A stretch of DNA of 64,000 nt from Chondrus crispus (Eukaryota; Rhodophyta; Florideophyceae; Gigartinales; Gigartinaceae): NCBI RefSeq assembly GCF_000350225.1, contig NW_005179135.1, forward strand, positions 62,001 through 126,000, given 5' to 3'. The notes under the pieces were generated by a model, which ran no database searches, was not told the DNA's origin, and was given only the letters and a program-made list of their open reading frames with translations. The position numbers and the translations under genes are program-made. Positions 31,722 to 43,282 of this stretch are shown here, in pieces. How positions within the stretch are numbered: position 1 is the first letter of the stretch; every line of letters starts with the position of its first letter.

Positions 31722-33995
31722 CAGTACCGTTCTCACTGGTTTAATTCTGGACACTTTCCAGAAGTGCAAAAATCAACGTTTTTACCAATCAGACCAAGGT
31801 TTTTTTGCCATTCCTGAGCTCGTCAACAGACGGAAAATGGGAAAAGGGGTCAATTCTGGACAGGGAGTTGAGCACTCTTATCGATAGTGAGACAAACCGA
31901 CGAGGCCTGAGGCTGCCACTTCCGTTCTCTCGTCTTCAACACACCCTTGCCCGCCGATATTGCTACTTCTTCGGACTTGGCGCCATGACGCAATTGGAAT
32001 ATCATCCAAAACGTCTCCCTTTAAGTCAATCAGCCTTTGCACGAAACACCGTCCTCACCTGGACAACGGTTTTCTTTGTTCCCTTCAAATTTGGTCCCTG
32101 TGATAGGTATCGGAGTGCTCTGTTCAATGGCGTTTTCAGAATTGAAGACACTCTCAAGTCTTCGCTTTGGGGTCCCTTTTTCTGACCTTGCTTGAAGACT
32201 CTGGGCTCCGGCCATGCGTGCATTGACTTTACGACCACGTTGTGAAGTCTTTGCAAGCTTGGGTGGAGAGACCTGCGAATCAAGCAGTCTGTTGACATTG
32301 AGCTCGTCGTTCAATAGTACCTGTATCTCTTCTAGTGTATTACTGGCCGAGCCAGGGCCGTTTGATAATTGTCTAATTCTGTCTAGCAAGGCGCACAATT
32401 CATTTCTAACCTGATTCTCCCAAATGAGAATCACGAACTGCCCGACTACTTCGTGTGTTCACACTACTGCACAAAGGTCCTTTGAGGTTATCACTGACTT
32501 GACGAGGCGCAATTCGGTCAAGAAACCTAAAATCCATTGGCCATAATCCAGACCCATAAAATGCCTTCCTGGCAATCTCTGGAGTGAACGCGCGATAACC
32601 CGCCACAGCGAGCTTTATCTTAAAAGCAGAGTTTGCCCACGTCATGTGGCTGATCATCAGGAGCTCATCCCGTGTAGACCGAACCGTTTTTTGAAAAATT
32701 CTATTCACAGACTGGTCGCACGGCTGCAACAGAGGGGTTGTATTAGCAGGCAACTTGACCACCAAAATTCGAAGCTTCTCGCATTCTTCGAGCCATACAT
32801 CGCCCTGTCTAGAACTGTGTCCGTCTAATAGGAGAAGGATATGCTCATGGAATGGTACTGTTTTCGCGCATGTGGATTGATATGATGAATAACTTTGACA
32901 ATTACGGCTTTGTCGATTGAGCCGTGTGGTGTAACAACAAGCTCTGCGTCATGAGGAAACCATTTTTCGTTGCACAACCAGTGTACTACACCATTCATAT
33001 TAGTGAAGTCCTCCCTATCGAGAGGCCTACGCCATGATTTCATGACTTTCTTACCAGAGACTATCAAAAAAAGGGGCACTATGTTGCCACATGCTGCGAC
33101 AGCAAGTCCTGCTGTCAAGTGCTTACCGGGATCCCTAATGCGCAAGCGAGCACCGCCCTGCTTGCTGCTGGACGAGGTGAAGCACTTGACGTTACGACCG
33201 TACTCACCGCATACAGCGGTTTCATCCCAGTTCCATATTTTGTGAGGGTCTCTGAGGACCTCTGGGAACTCTTTCTGAAGTTTCAAAATAACTTCCTTCA
33301 GACTGCCCATATGTGTTGAATTCTCTGCCGCTAGCCTTGCCATGGAAACGTTCTGGGATGCCCTATAGGCCAATTCTCTATGTCGTGCTCTGAATGAGCG
33401 TACGGCGTCGGAGGATTGGACGCGGTTGGAGAATGCATTTTCTCTTCCTGTCGATATCTTGCCCTGAATGCTCTTCATTAGAGAACAGCCAACGGCAAAA
33501 CCTTTCTCAGCTTCTTCGAGAGTCTTGTGAACGACAAGACTCTGCTCAGCACTTGTGAGAACTGTGCGACGGCCTGCGAAGTGTTTTTCCGGATCGAGCA
33601 GTTTTGCGAGCTGTTGCGTGTCCCCATCTATGATAGCCTTTCGAATATTATACACTGTCGTGCGAGTGACACCACTTCGAGTGGACACTTCCCTTGGAGA
33701 GATGCTGCGCTGCAGGAGCTGTAATGCTTTGTCCCGTCTGATACGCTCATCTTTTCTTTTACCAATCCCTTTGTTATGTGCGATAGTTTGAGAGCACATG
33801 GAGCTCGGCATGTTCGCACCACCGATCAGGAGCATTGTCTACGGAAGCATGAGGGAGTTGGGAGAGGGGCGGTAGGCATTGAAGGATGGGGGAGGGGTGT
33901 GTGAGAGAGATAAAGAGGTTCGAAGGCGGGGTACTCAAAAATATATTGTCCAGAATTGACCCTTTTCCAGAATTAGACCAGTGAGAACGGTACTG
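31722..33995 (-). mobile_element. pogo/Tigger-like DNA transposon
   Basis: A 2,274-bp Tc1/mariner-superfamily element. It has about 30-bp terminal inverted repeats starting CAGTACCGTTCTCACTGGT, flanked by TA on both sides (31720–31721, 33996–33997). CAGTA ends and TA duplication are typical of pogo. An inner copy of a GGTCAATTCTGGAC motif lies near each end. It encodes one minus-strand transposase. Only 27 bp separate it from the MITE on its left. Confidence 0.85.
32030..33835 (-). pseudogene. pogo-like transposase, frame-shifted
   Basis: The first frame (32825–33835) has a helix-turn-helix (SPREVSTRSGVTRTTVYNIR), a second DNA-binding helical region and the start of the DDE domain with IWNWDETAVCGEYG and PLFLIVSGKK. 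Just after it, in another frame, come LLLLDGHSSRQG (second catalytic Asp) and LPANTTPLLQPCDQSVNRIF (32406–32765). A third frame (32030–32434) carries the basic C-terminal tail. There are thus two frameshifts, near 32850 and near 32430, and the copy is probably inactive. A pair of short introns would be an alternative explanation. Confidence 0.8.
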
Positions 33996-34143
33996 TAGCT
34001 TTACAAATGTAACGAAATCACATCATGTGTTTATTCAAAGGAATGAAGTCACTTAAATGAACCACTTTTACAGGTCTGAATCGCATGGAAACTAATTTGG
34101 CAACCTCAAATAATGGCCGTGGCCCGAAAAAACTCTTTATTCT

Positions 34144-34545
34144 TGTCGTTGATATACGCTCTGCATGCTGATTTCCGTTCACCGCCGACCGGTACTGTAG
34201 ACCTAATTTTGAGTAAGTTTTTGTCACGTGCTATTTAATTTATTCAGAGTTTAGGATCGAACTGAACGCGCCGTCGAGCACTCGACGGCCACGCTCGTCG
34301 TCCCCACATAAGCGGCAAGTGAGGCATGATTAGAGAGAGAGGGACAGAATAAAAGTCAGAAGTAAACCATCCGCTTGGTCTTCTTCGCTCGCTAAGGCGC
34401 TTCGCCTAGCCTTTCTTTCTGCCCCCCGCCCTCTTTCCTTCCTATTCCTCCTCCTGTCTTCGACCCTTCCCGCGCGGGCTCCGCCACACGTTAGATTGTG
34501 CTCACGGGCAGCTTCGCGCGAGCCTACGAACCGCGTTCAACGACA
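34144..34545 (+). repeat. 5' LTR of the Copia element
   Basis: 402 bp, TGTCGTTGA…TCAACGACA perfect 9-bp inverted ends. It is preceded by target duplication ATTCT. Confidence 0.9.
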
Positions 34546-34591
34546 ATCCGGATTCTGAACCTTTTGTAGGCTCTAGACCGTTTTATCAACT

Positions 34592-37044
34592 ATGATTTCT
34601 GGTGCTACAACTCGTGGTCAGCTGCTGACGCATTACGAGCGTCTCAAGAAGAGTGTCGAAAACGTGAGACTTCCTGATGATTTTCTAAAGGATTTGGTTG
34701 CTGTTGCCAAGGCTGTCCTGGACATGTATCCAATCATAAGCTCTTCGTCGACATCCTCCCCCATGCCTGGCGCTGAAGAAGTAGAAGAACACATCCAGAA
34801 CCTTCTACCCTCTCCCGTTGATATATTCATTGATCGACTCTTTCGCGCCCCTCTCTTCGCTCTGGTCACCCTTCACAATGTTGCCGCCTTTTACGGTTGT
34901 GTGTGCCCACAAGAGCCGATATTCGATATGCTGAATCTGTCCGACGATGACAAAAGCAATAAGAATGTGGCTATTCATGTTTGGTTCGCCGACTTTATCG
35001 ACTGTGATCGAGAAACCATTTTCGCTGCCGTTGATCGTTTCAAAACCACTCGAGGTTCCCCCGATTTGATCCGCCGTCTGTCTGTCCGTGCATCTTTGAA
35101 TGATCCTCGAACCGAGCAGGGCGTTCCGTCGGGCAACATAGCTACACCGGAGAATGAAAATGCCGCCCATCCCGATACACGTACAGGCTCGTTCAATCGT
35201 GAGAACCAAGGCATCAGACATTCTCCTCGTCGTTCGGAGGTTCGCTGGTTGTCAACTGACGATCCTGAAGATGTGAATGAGGGCGATTTCAATGACTCTC
35301 GTCAGGCTACGAATGTCTTTCACTATTCCAAGGACAACAAGTTTACTGGAGATTTGTCACAGTCAATTGAAATGACTCTCAGGGACTACAATGTCTGTGC
35401 TCGCCAGCATCGTCTTAAGCCTCGTCAGAAAGCCGATTTCTTCATTAACGTACTTGCCGGTCCAGCCCGTACATTCTTCTTTAACAATGCTACGGATACT
35501 ATGGGCTTCGAAGAGATGGCGCACATGATGACTCTCGAGTGCAACAGCGATGCTCGTCAACTACAAGTTCAAGGGATGCTTGAGACTCTACGCTTAGAAA
35601 CGCATATGTCAGAGCATGATGTTTCAAACCCGTCTGTGTAGTATAACTACAAAAGAATTAGATTAGAAATTGGATCCGGCTCTGTAAGGCACGAACCTTA
35701 CAGACAGCCGGTACCACACGTGTACGGGGGCACGCGCCCCCACATGTACTATACGTGTACAACACGTATACAGTCAGCCCCGTCGGCTGACAGTGCCGAC
35801 TACAGTAGTGCCCCATAGTACAGTACGTACTGTACTAAGTTACGATAGACTAATTGTACATTAAATGACGGAGCGGACCGGCGGCGGCGAAGGGGACAAG
35901 CACGGACTTGTCCACGACCGACCGCCTAGGTCTGACTTCCAGCTTATCCTAAGGAAGCTTCCGTTAGGTACCTTAAGGCGAGACCGAGCGCGGGTAGAGG
36001 ACGCGCGAGCACGCGAGCGAGCCTAGATCCACCTCCGCCCGTCAGCGCTGGAACGTAACCCAGCGCTGCTCCGGGGCGTCGAGGCGTAGATCGGCCCGCG
36101 CGTGTGCGCGTCCTCCCCCGATCCCGCTCTACCACGCTACCCGGGCCCATGCTCCGGTTTCGTTAGCTGGTCCGACTTCCCCCGTCTTCTCGTACGTACG
36201 GGTCTTCCAGGACTAAGCATACACCCCTATCCGTTTAGGGGTGTTTATGCTACAGTCTGAGGGTCTCACGCAGATAATTGATCTTCTCGGGCGTCTTACC
36301 CCGCAGTGCCAACCGCAGTTTCGTTCCAACGCTAACAAGATAAACTACCTCCGCAAAGCTGTAATGGGATTCTCGTGGGCGATGACCCCAATTGGAAACA
36401 TCATAACTGCTAAACATACGTTTAACGGTTTTGTCACGGCTATAAGGGAGCATCTTCAACTTGAAAGCGAAATTAAGATGTCGAATACCTCTGCAGCGGG
36501 TTCACATTTTCTTAAAGATGGTACCTATCATCAACAGTATGGGAGACATCCTAAGTTTGTTCAGAAGTATGGTTCTTCTACACGAATGACGTCCAATAAT
36601 CGAACTCCTCAGTCCCCCGACTCGTTCTCTGAGAGCCGGCGTAAAGGGATCTGTCATCGCTGCAAGCAGAAGTGGAATCCTGGACATAGTTGTCAACAGG
36701 GATCCATTCGTAACTACGTCAGAGATCGACTTAAGAACGGTGATGCCGCTGTTCACATCGTATCAGACCTGGTCCTCCGAATGGAGGGAGATCCGCAAGA
36801 TGACTTGGTCTCTTCTGATCATGATGAAGAAGACACTAACCAGATGGATGTGCGCTTATGTGGCACTCAGGATGAACTTGCCCTATTTGATGACATGGTG
36901 AACGCAGAAGAGACTATCGAAACTCGCTTCGTGGATCAAGTTGACAAAGAATGGTTCACCAACATTTTGTCTGCTTCGCTATCTGCGGATAACAGCTCAA
37001 AGCCGAAGCGTCTTTCGGATTTTGGGGCAGGCGACGATCAATAA
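34592..37044 (+). pseudogene. gag region of the Copia element, with nested LTR
   Basis: It encodes a helical gag-like protein. The first part (to about 35636) includes LSQSIEMTLRDYNVCARQHR and FFINVLAGPARTFFF, a capsid-like segment. The second part (from about 36260) ends with a Cys/His motif CHRCKQKWNPGHSC resembling a nucleic-acid-binding knuckle. The two parts are separated by the solo LTR at 35637–36254. Confidence 0.7.
35637..36254 (+). repeat. solo LTR of Gypsy family A nested in the Copia gag
   Basis: 618 bp, starting TGTAGTATAAC and ending TTATGCTACA, flanked by a perfect 5-bp duplication GTCTG (35632–35636 and 36255–36259). It is clearly diverged from the young family A LTRs at 49 and 62 kb, but the hairpins are kept. 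No internal element sequence remains, as after LTR–LTR recombination. Confidence 0.9.
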
Positions 37045-37403
37045 AGCCTCGGGATCGCCGCCATTGCAAATGGGCCATGACCCATAGAACGACTGACCCG
37101 AGGCGTAAAAAGCCGATATCTATTGAAGCTACGTCTGTACACGTTTCTAAGCTCTCCGAGGAGATGAAACGTATTCGAAGTAGCCGCACTGACACCCCAG
37201 GTTTCTGTGTGGATATCGGTGCTCCAAAATCCTGTATTGGTCTAAGGGAGCTCAAGTCAGTCTTCCGTCGATTTGGACGTCGTGTCCCTCACCTGAAATG
37301 GTCCCCGAACCGTTTCTGATTCGCAGACACCTCTTACAACTCTCTTAGCAAGGCCTCGCTTCCGCTCGCAACACTACCTGGTAAACCACCCATAGCCGTT
37401 GAG

Positions 37404-40244
37404 ATGGATGTTGTGAATGCTGACATTCCTGCACTACTTGGTTTGGACGTGCTTGATCGTGAAGCACTTATGGCCGATACGGTAGCTAACAGGTTGACGA
37501 GACGTAGCATTGCGCAAACCAACGGTTCCTTGTTTTACTTTGACGAATGGCATGTACCTCTGTTACGTTCCAAGAGCGGCCATGTCTACGTCGAAATGGA
37601 TTGTTCTTCCTCCGTAATGTTTTCAAGATCGCAACTTGGTAAACTGCATAAACAGTTCGTCCACCCATCTGCAGAAAAGCTCTTCAATATGTTGAAGAAA
37701 GTACGCGCGGAAGAAACTACAGCAGGAACCCTGGGGATCCTTCAAGATCTGTCTAGGCGCTGCGACCCTTGTCAACGTATTCATACTGCTCCTACGCGTT
37801 TTAGGGTCTCTTTTGGTGCCGAAAATGCCCGTTTCAATGAACATGTTCTACTTGACATCGTGACTATTGATAGCAAGCCGGTTCTTCACATCGTAGACGA
37901 AGGCACGCGTTTTAGCGCAGCTCGCTTCGTTCCTGACGTATCGACGAACACGATTTGGTCTACCATCTTGGATTGCTGGGCTATGATCTACACTGGCCTT
38001 CCGAATCGCATACTCGTAGACCAAGGGACATATTTTGGTCACACCTTTAAAACTCTTAGTGTTGATAGCACTGGTGTCGAGGCCCATTCAAGTCTGGGGT
38101 TGGGAGAGCGGTACCACCAGCCGCTTCGGCACACATTTCGAAAGATAATGGCCGAGCATCCTAAGACCCCGCCTGCAAGGGCACTTGCAGCCTCCGTGAA
38201 AGGCGTGAACGACACATTAGGCCCGGAAGGTCTTGTACCATCTGCACTTGTATTCGGAGAGTTCCCGCGTGTGTTTACAAAGTCACAAACTCCTCCAGAG
38301 GGACTTAAGTTAAGTGAGAGAGCCTCCGTAGCTCAGTCTGCGCGTAAGGAGATGGGGAAGATCATGGCAGAGATGAGAGTCCGCCGAGCGCTATATTATA
38401 GAACGCCATCAGCTGCCGATAGATTTTATCAGCCCGGAGACAAAGTGCTCGTCTGGAGGGAGAAGATTGTCAACCATCGCAAAGGCGAGTGGCTTGGTCC
38501 GTTCACCGTACTAACAACGGATGAATCAAGGAAACTTGTATACGTTCAGGATGCAAGGATTGGTGCTGCTAGTCCTTTTAACGCTGTGCAAGTTAAGCGC
38601 TATTTGACGTCGGAGACGACATCAGTAAACCTAGTGCACTCCTTCATGATGGACCTCGGAGGAGCGCTAAGCAAGTTTGGAACGACATCTGTTGAGGCTG
38701 AGACTACGACTGATGTTCTCTTGACGAAAATAATCACCCGTGGTGATCCGAGAGCGTCTTCTCCCGAGATGACCGCTGCCAAGAAGGCTGAAATCAAGAA
38801 TCTGCTTGCGCGTGGTACGTTCAAAGTGATACTCAAGGAGGAACTTCCGCCGGACGGAAACATCCTCCCTGGTCGCTTCGTACTTGCCATCAAGTCTACA
38901 GACGATGGAAAGATCAAGTACAAAGCCAGATATGTCATCGGTGGCCATCGTGATAAGTACAAAGACTTCATGGTGCATTCTACCCCCACCCTGCAGCCGC
39001 AGTCGATAAGACTCCTTCTTGCTCTTGCGGCAGTCTTTGACTTCGACATCTGGACTTCAGATGTGAGGAAGGCGTACCTTCAGTCCGCTGAACCATTGGC
39101 TAGAGACATTTTCATCCGAAAGCCCGTTCAGGAGTTTGAATTGGATCCGTCACAGTGCTTGAAGCTCCTCAAGCCCCTCTACGGCTTGTGCGAGTCGGGA
39201 GACTTATGGCATGAGACCCTTGCTAAACATCACCGTGAAGAATTAGGAATGAAATCTCTTCGTTCCGATCCTGCCCTATACACGCTCATGGAAGATGGGC
39301 TGCTCAAAGGACTATCCCGTGGATATGTAGATGATCTAATTCGCGCTGGCAACAAGCACTTCAAGCAGCTATCGCAAAGGACGAACGCTCGATTCGAAAT
39401 GTCGGAGGATCAGACTTCGCCGTGTTCGTTCACTGGTTTCTCGCTGTCGAAGAACGAGAACGGCGAGGTAGTACAAGACCAACACGAATACCTCCAGAAA
39501 CTGGAACAACTACCCCTCGAGGCTAGCTATTCACAGTTTAGATCGATGCGCATGAAGCTAGCTTGGCTTGCGAATACACGTCCGGACTGCTTGTTTGAGA
39601 TCTCGCAGCTCGCTCAAGTGACAGAGGAGATGTTCCTGCAAGACTCCAAAAGAACGTTGCAGAGATTGAACAAGGCTGTTGCTTTTGCGATCGATAATCG
39701 CATCCCCCTGCGAATTGCAAAGCTAAACCAAGAGTCTCTCCGAGTAATAGGTTTCGCTGACGCTTCATTTGAAAATAATGCAGACCTCTCAACACAGCTT
39801 GGTCACGTGTGCTTCATCGGCGATGACGCAGGAGCAGTTGTCCCTATCTCTTTTAAGTCATACAAGTCGCGACGTGTGACCAGGTCCGCCATGGCCGGGG
39901 AAGTTATCGTCTTTAGTGATCTATTCGACGTTGCTGCCGTCCTCGCCGCTGAACTCCAGTCATTCACAGGAGTCAAGGTCCCGGTTCAGTTTCTCACGGA
40001 CAGCAAGAGTCTTTTCGATGTCATTTCGAAAGGGTCTAGGACTTCCGAGAAGAGAATGATGTTGCACATAGCTGCGGCAAGGGAAGGTTTCCGAGACAAA
40101 GTCATATCGGATATTGGCTTCGCGCGCAGTGCTAGTAATATTGCGGACGGATTGAAAAAGCCGATGCAGCAAAGGTCGTTGCAAAACATGATGCTGTCTG
40201 GACGACTTGATGTGACCCCTGAGCAATGGATTGTCCGCAACTAA
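37404..40244 (+). CDS. Copia pol: integrase–RT–RNase H
   Basis: A 946-codon open frame. An N-terminal protease-like end and GAG-pre-integrase segment (KLHKQFVHPSAEKLFNML) is followed by a C-x2-C pair and an integrase core. RT motifs include VLAIKSTDDGKIKYKARYV, DVRKAYLQS, PLYGLCESGD and the active site GYVDDLI near residue 640. RNase H has IGFADASFEN, a Glu in AMAGEVIVF and LTDSKSLFD. Integrase before RT is diagnostic of Ty1/Copia. The frame is long and open, although the element as a whole is broken upstream. Confidence 0.85.
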   Translation: MDVVNADIPALLGLDVLDREALMADTVANRLTRRSIAQTNGSLFYFDEWHVPLLRSKSGHVYVEMDCSSSVMFSRSQLGKLHKQFVHPSAEKLFNMLKKVRAEETTAGTLGILQDLSRRCDPCQRIHTAPTRFRVSFGAENARFNEHVLLDIVTIDSKPVLHIVDEGTRFSAARFVPDVSTNTIWSTILDCWAMIYTGLPNRILVDQGTYFGHTFKTLSVDSTGVEAHSSLGLGERYHQPLRHTFRKIMAEHPKTPPARALAASVKGVNDTLGPEGLVPSALVFGEFPRVFTKSQTPPEGLKLSERASVAQSARKEMGKIMAEMRVRRALYYRTPSAADRFYQPGDKVLVWREKIVNHRKGEWLGPFTVLTTDESRKLVYVQDARIGAASPFNAVQVKRYLTSETTSVNLVHSFMMDLGGALSKFGTTSVEAETTTDVLLTKIITRGDPRASSPEMTAAKKAEIKNLLARGTFKVILKEELPPDGNILPGRFVLAIKSTDDGKIKYKARYVIGGHRDKYKDFMVHSTPTLQPQSIRLLLALAAVFDFDIWTSDVRKAYLQSAEPLARDIFIRKPVQEFELDPSQCLKLLKPLYGLCESGDLWHETLAKHHREELGMKSLRSDPALYTLMEDGLLKGLSRGYVDDLIRAGNKHFKQLSQRTNARFEMSEDQTSPCSFTGFSLSKNENGEVVQDQHEYLQKLEQLPLEASYSQFRSMRMKLAWLANTRPDCLFEISQLAQVTEEMFLQDSKRTLQRLNKAVAFAIDNRIPLRIAKLNQESLRVIGFADASFENNADLSTQLGHVCFIGDDAGAVVPISFKSYKSRRVTRSAMAGEVIVFSDLFDVAAVLAAELQSFTGVKVPVQFLTDSKSLFDVISKGSRTSEKRMMLHIAAAREGFRDKVISDIGFARSASNIADGLKKPMQQRSLQNMMLSGRLDVTPEQWIVRN

Positions 40245-40270
40245 AGGACAGGAAACGAATTTACTTGGGC

Positions 40271-41128
40271 TTAACGATCGTGCTGAGACACTACCTTGCG
40301 TACTTTGCCAATGCGCAGGGCTGTCGCTGCCTCGCCACCGCACTTGCGCAAGAGGAATTCGCTGAGCCGCATCGGAAAGTCTTTTGCGCTGTCGATGATA
40401 AGCGTACTGCCTGCATCGACGACAAGTGTATGGGATACGAGGTTAGGCTGAAATACGTGCACAATGTACACCCGGCTGTCACGGCTCGCTAAGTACGCAA
40501 AAGGATTCTCTTTGAATACTTTTGCATCGCATTTTGGGATCTTGTGCATCTCGACTCCGGTTGCCAATTCGTGAAGAAGAAGAGTCGCCTCACGGATCTT
40601 TAGAAAATGAGGGCTTTCCTCAAAACAATACTAGTTCACTGCATTAACGACTTCACGTCCAGCAACAATATCCACGGCGTTCGTGATCGCGGCTGTCATG
40701 CAGTTACCGTCATTCTGCTTAACAAGAACGTCCCCGTACTCAGTGACGAGGTACTGCTGTACTCCGCGGATTCCAGCTCGCTGCCCAGGGCCGCCAACGG
40801 AGATCGCGCAACCAGGATTCTCCGCTAACCATGTCAAGGCGGCGTTCTTGAGCCTCCTGCGAACATAGGTGTGATTATGGCGCTTCTTGCTTGGAATACT
40901 GACACGAGTAACAGGGCTCTGAGTCTTCCCATTTGATGCCATTTCGCTCTCGCCGCACACGATAGACTCAATATTGAACGTCTCCCGGGTCTCAACACTC
41001 ATGCGCTGCGCACGACCCGTCAAATAACCTCGCTCGGGTCTCGCCGTACTCGCTTCGGCTGTTGCGAACTTCACACTGCTGCGCGTAACTATCTTACCAC
41101 CTTCGCCTTCACACTGTACTACACGCAC
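40271..41128 (-). pseudogene. antisense coding region in Copia, papain/OTU-like motifs
   Basis: It lies between pol and the 3' LTR on the strand opposite to pol, and starts about 130 bp from the LTR. The translation carries VLVKQNDGNCMTAAITNAV near 40700, like the Cys-bearing helix (DGNC) of OTU and other papain-fold proteases. About 90 residues further on is SHTLVVDAGSTLIIDSA near 40420, like the His strand and following Asp of such enzymes. Its N-terminal half is basic. It is interrupted about once. Protease function is inference from these two motifs and spacing; the family is not identified. Confidence 0.5.
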
Positions 41129-41254
41129 ATTGGTTCACAGGATGCACAATGTTGCCTGAGCGCAAAGGTGAGTCAAGTTCCCCTCGCCACGTGCAGCACA
41201 GCGATCAGGAGTCGGAGGGTCGATGGTGTGGACGAGGCGTCCGATCGGAGGGAA

Positions 41255-41658
41255 TGTCGTTGATATACGCTCGGCATGCTGATTTCCGTTCACCGCCGAC
41301 CGGCACTGTAGACCTAATTTTGAGTAAGTTTTTGCCACGTGCTATTTAGTTTATTCAGAATTTAGGATCGAACTGAGCGCGCCGTCGAGCACTCGACGGC
41401 CACGCTCGTCGTCCCCACATAAGCGGCAAGTGAGGCATGATTAGAGAGAGAGAGACAGAATAGAAGTCAGAAGTAAACCATCGGCTTGGTCGTCTTCGCT
41501 CGCTAAGGTGCTCCGCCTAGCTTTTCTTTCTGCCCCCCCCGCCCTCTCTCCTTCCTATTCCTCCTCCTGTCTTCGATCCTTCCCGCGCGGGCTCCGCCAC
41601 ACGTTAGATTGTGCTGACGTGCAGCTTCGCCCGAGCCTACGAACCACGTTCAGCGACA
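41255..41658 (+). repeat. 3' LTR of the Copia element
   Basis: 404 bp, starts TGTCGTTGATATACGCTC and ends TCAGCGACA, followed by ATTCT. Confidence 0.9.
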
Positions 41659-41662
41659 ATTC

Positions 41663-41757
41663 TAACAGTCAAATAGTGTCCGTTAACTATTTTGGCAAAC
41701 ATAAACTATTTTGGCAACGCACTGCTTCCCTTTTTTGCCGCACTTTTCCGGAATAGC
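41663..41757 (+). repeat. dispersed repeat, copy 2
   Basis: It starts at the right edge of the Copia element and matches 23585–23682 in inverted orientation, including the doubled AACTATTTTGGC motif. The Copia target duplication lies at its left end, so the element apparently inserted at or into this repeat. Confidence 0.7.
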
Positions 41758-41889
41758 GATGATGGGCGGCTATCGATCGATATGGAAAAGCATATTACGT
41801 TGTAATGGCATGGCACAGCCTGGAGTTTTGGCGGACAAGAGAAAGTAATGGGCTTTCGAATGGCGGTAAAAAGAGAAAAGACGCGCAGG

Positions 41890-42879
41890 TGTAGTGCAAT
41901 GCGCCTGTCGGGCAGAGACCGCGGTCCGATGGTCCAGCAAAAACAACAACAGCAGCAAAAAGAAGAACTGCGGATGGCACAGCGCTACGGAGTGTCCGAC
42001 TCTTCCTTCTCCGTTTAAACGAGCTTGCGACTCGTAGTAGCTCAGATCCCTGATAGGGGGGGGGCACAGAGAAATAGCCCGGCCCGGGATCGGTGTGGTA
42101 GAGACTTGCGAAGAGATCTGCTCGACGAGTGTGGGGTGGGGCGCGTACGTAGGTACCCCGGTTCCACAGGGTTGTAAGGCCAATGCTCGTTGAGCTTCTT
42201 CGACACCTTGTGACGCAACAAGGCCTTCGACGGGGGCGTCGCAACGCAGCCCGACGGGATGAAATGAAAGTAGCAGCGCTACGCCAACTGTGCCGCCCGA
42301 TGGCTCGAAACACCTACGCCGGTTCGGTCGCAACCGACACCGATGGTACCAACACTGGCTCGTACTACGACGGAGCCCTTCGAGGGAGACGTCGTTGCAA
42401 CAGTCTCCGTCGGAAAATGGGTCACAGTAGCAGCGCTACGTCAACTGTGTCGCCCGATGGCTCGAGACACCTACACCGGTTCGGTCGCAACCGAGGCCGA
42501 TGGCACCAACACAAGATAGGGGAAAATAGGTAGAATTAGAGATAGAAAAGGATAGGGAAATAAAGGAAAAAGAAAAGGGAACCCCGAGCGATAGAGGATG
42601 CCGTAGGCTTAGGTAAAAGGGAGCGTCTTGGTAGAGAGGAGCTTCGACCAAGGCGACATTCAACTCCGGCAACTCGGGGTACCTTTACTGACTTGGTGGT
42701 CAGAGGGCTAAGGTATATATCGCCCCGCCGGAGCCTCTACCATAGCTCGCGGCGCTAGATCCTAGATCTAATCTAGTGTCAGCAAAATTAATGCCAACTA
42801 ATTAACTAAATAAAATAATTAAAAATTAAAACTGTGCAATTATTCACACGTGTGTCCCCCCCCCCAACCCGGACTACTT
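41890..42879 (-). repeat. 3' LTR of Gypsy B2 (family B)
   Basis: About 990 bp. Read on the minus strand it starts with AGTAGTCC, a long G tract and ACACACGTGTG, and ends GCGCATTGCACTACA. It is homologous to 11682–12554, with extra internal duplication (TGGCTCGAAACACCTAC-like blocks near 42300 and 42460). Confidence 0.75.
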
Positions 42880-43282
42880 TTCATATCCAAATCAAAATAT
42901 TTTCCTTCCTTTTCACCCCCCTGTAGAGCCCATTATTGCACTACATATCCCCCTCCTGAGCGCCCTTGTACAGCGCCAAGCCATCGAATAATCTCCTGCC
43001 GTTCCTTACCGTGTTTCCCAGTCATCAATCACTCTGCGCGGCGTTCTTACAAGGGTAAGACGAAAATACCATGCTTCCTTCTCCGTCGGAACACTCGGCC
43101 AATAGTGCCACCCGTAAGCGTCCGGGTGTGGGCTTTCCTCCCAAGCCCAAAGTGCCCCGGGGTCTTCCTTCCATACCCCGTCTTCCTCCTGTTACCCTAC
43201 CAAACCGGCCTTCCATCCGGGCTACCATTCTTCTTGGGTAGCCCGTCGATACCCCTCGCTCGATGAGCTACAAGACAAATCC

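Larger units (their letters stand above)
34144..41658 (+). mobile_element. Ty1/Copia element with antisense coding region (fossil)
   Basis: A 7.5-kb Copia element with LTRs 34144–34545 and 41255–41658, starting TGTCGTTGA and ending in its inverse, and a perfect 5-bp target duplication ATTCT (34139–34143, 41659–41663). The LTRs differ at about 20 positions (about 5%), so insertion is not recent. The order is gag (34592–37044, split by a nested solo LTR), then pol with IN before RT, as in Copia. An antisense coding region lies before the 3' LTR. Apart from the nested LTR it has only a few breaks. Confidence 0.9.
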
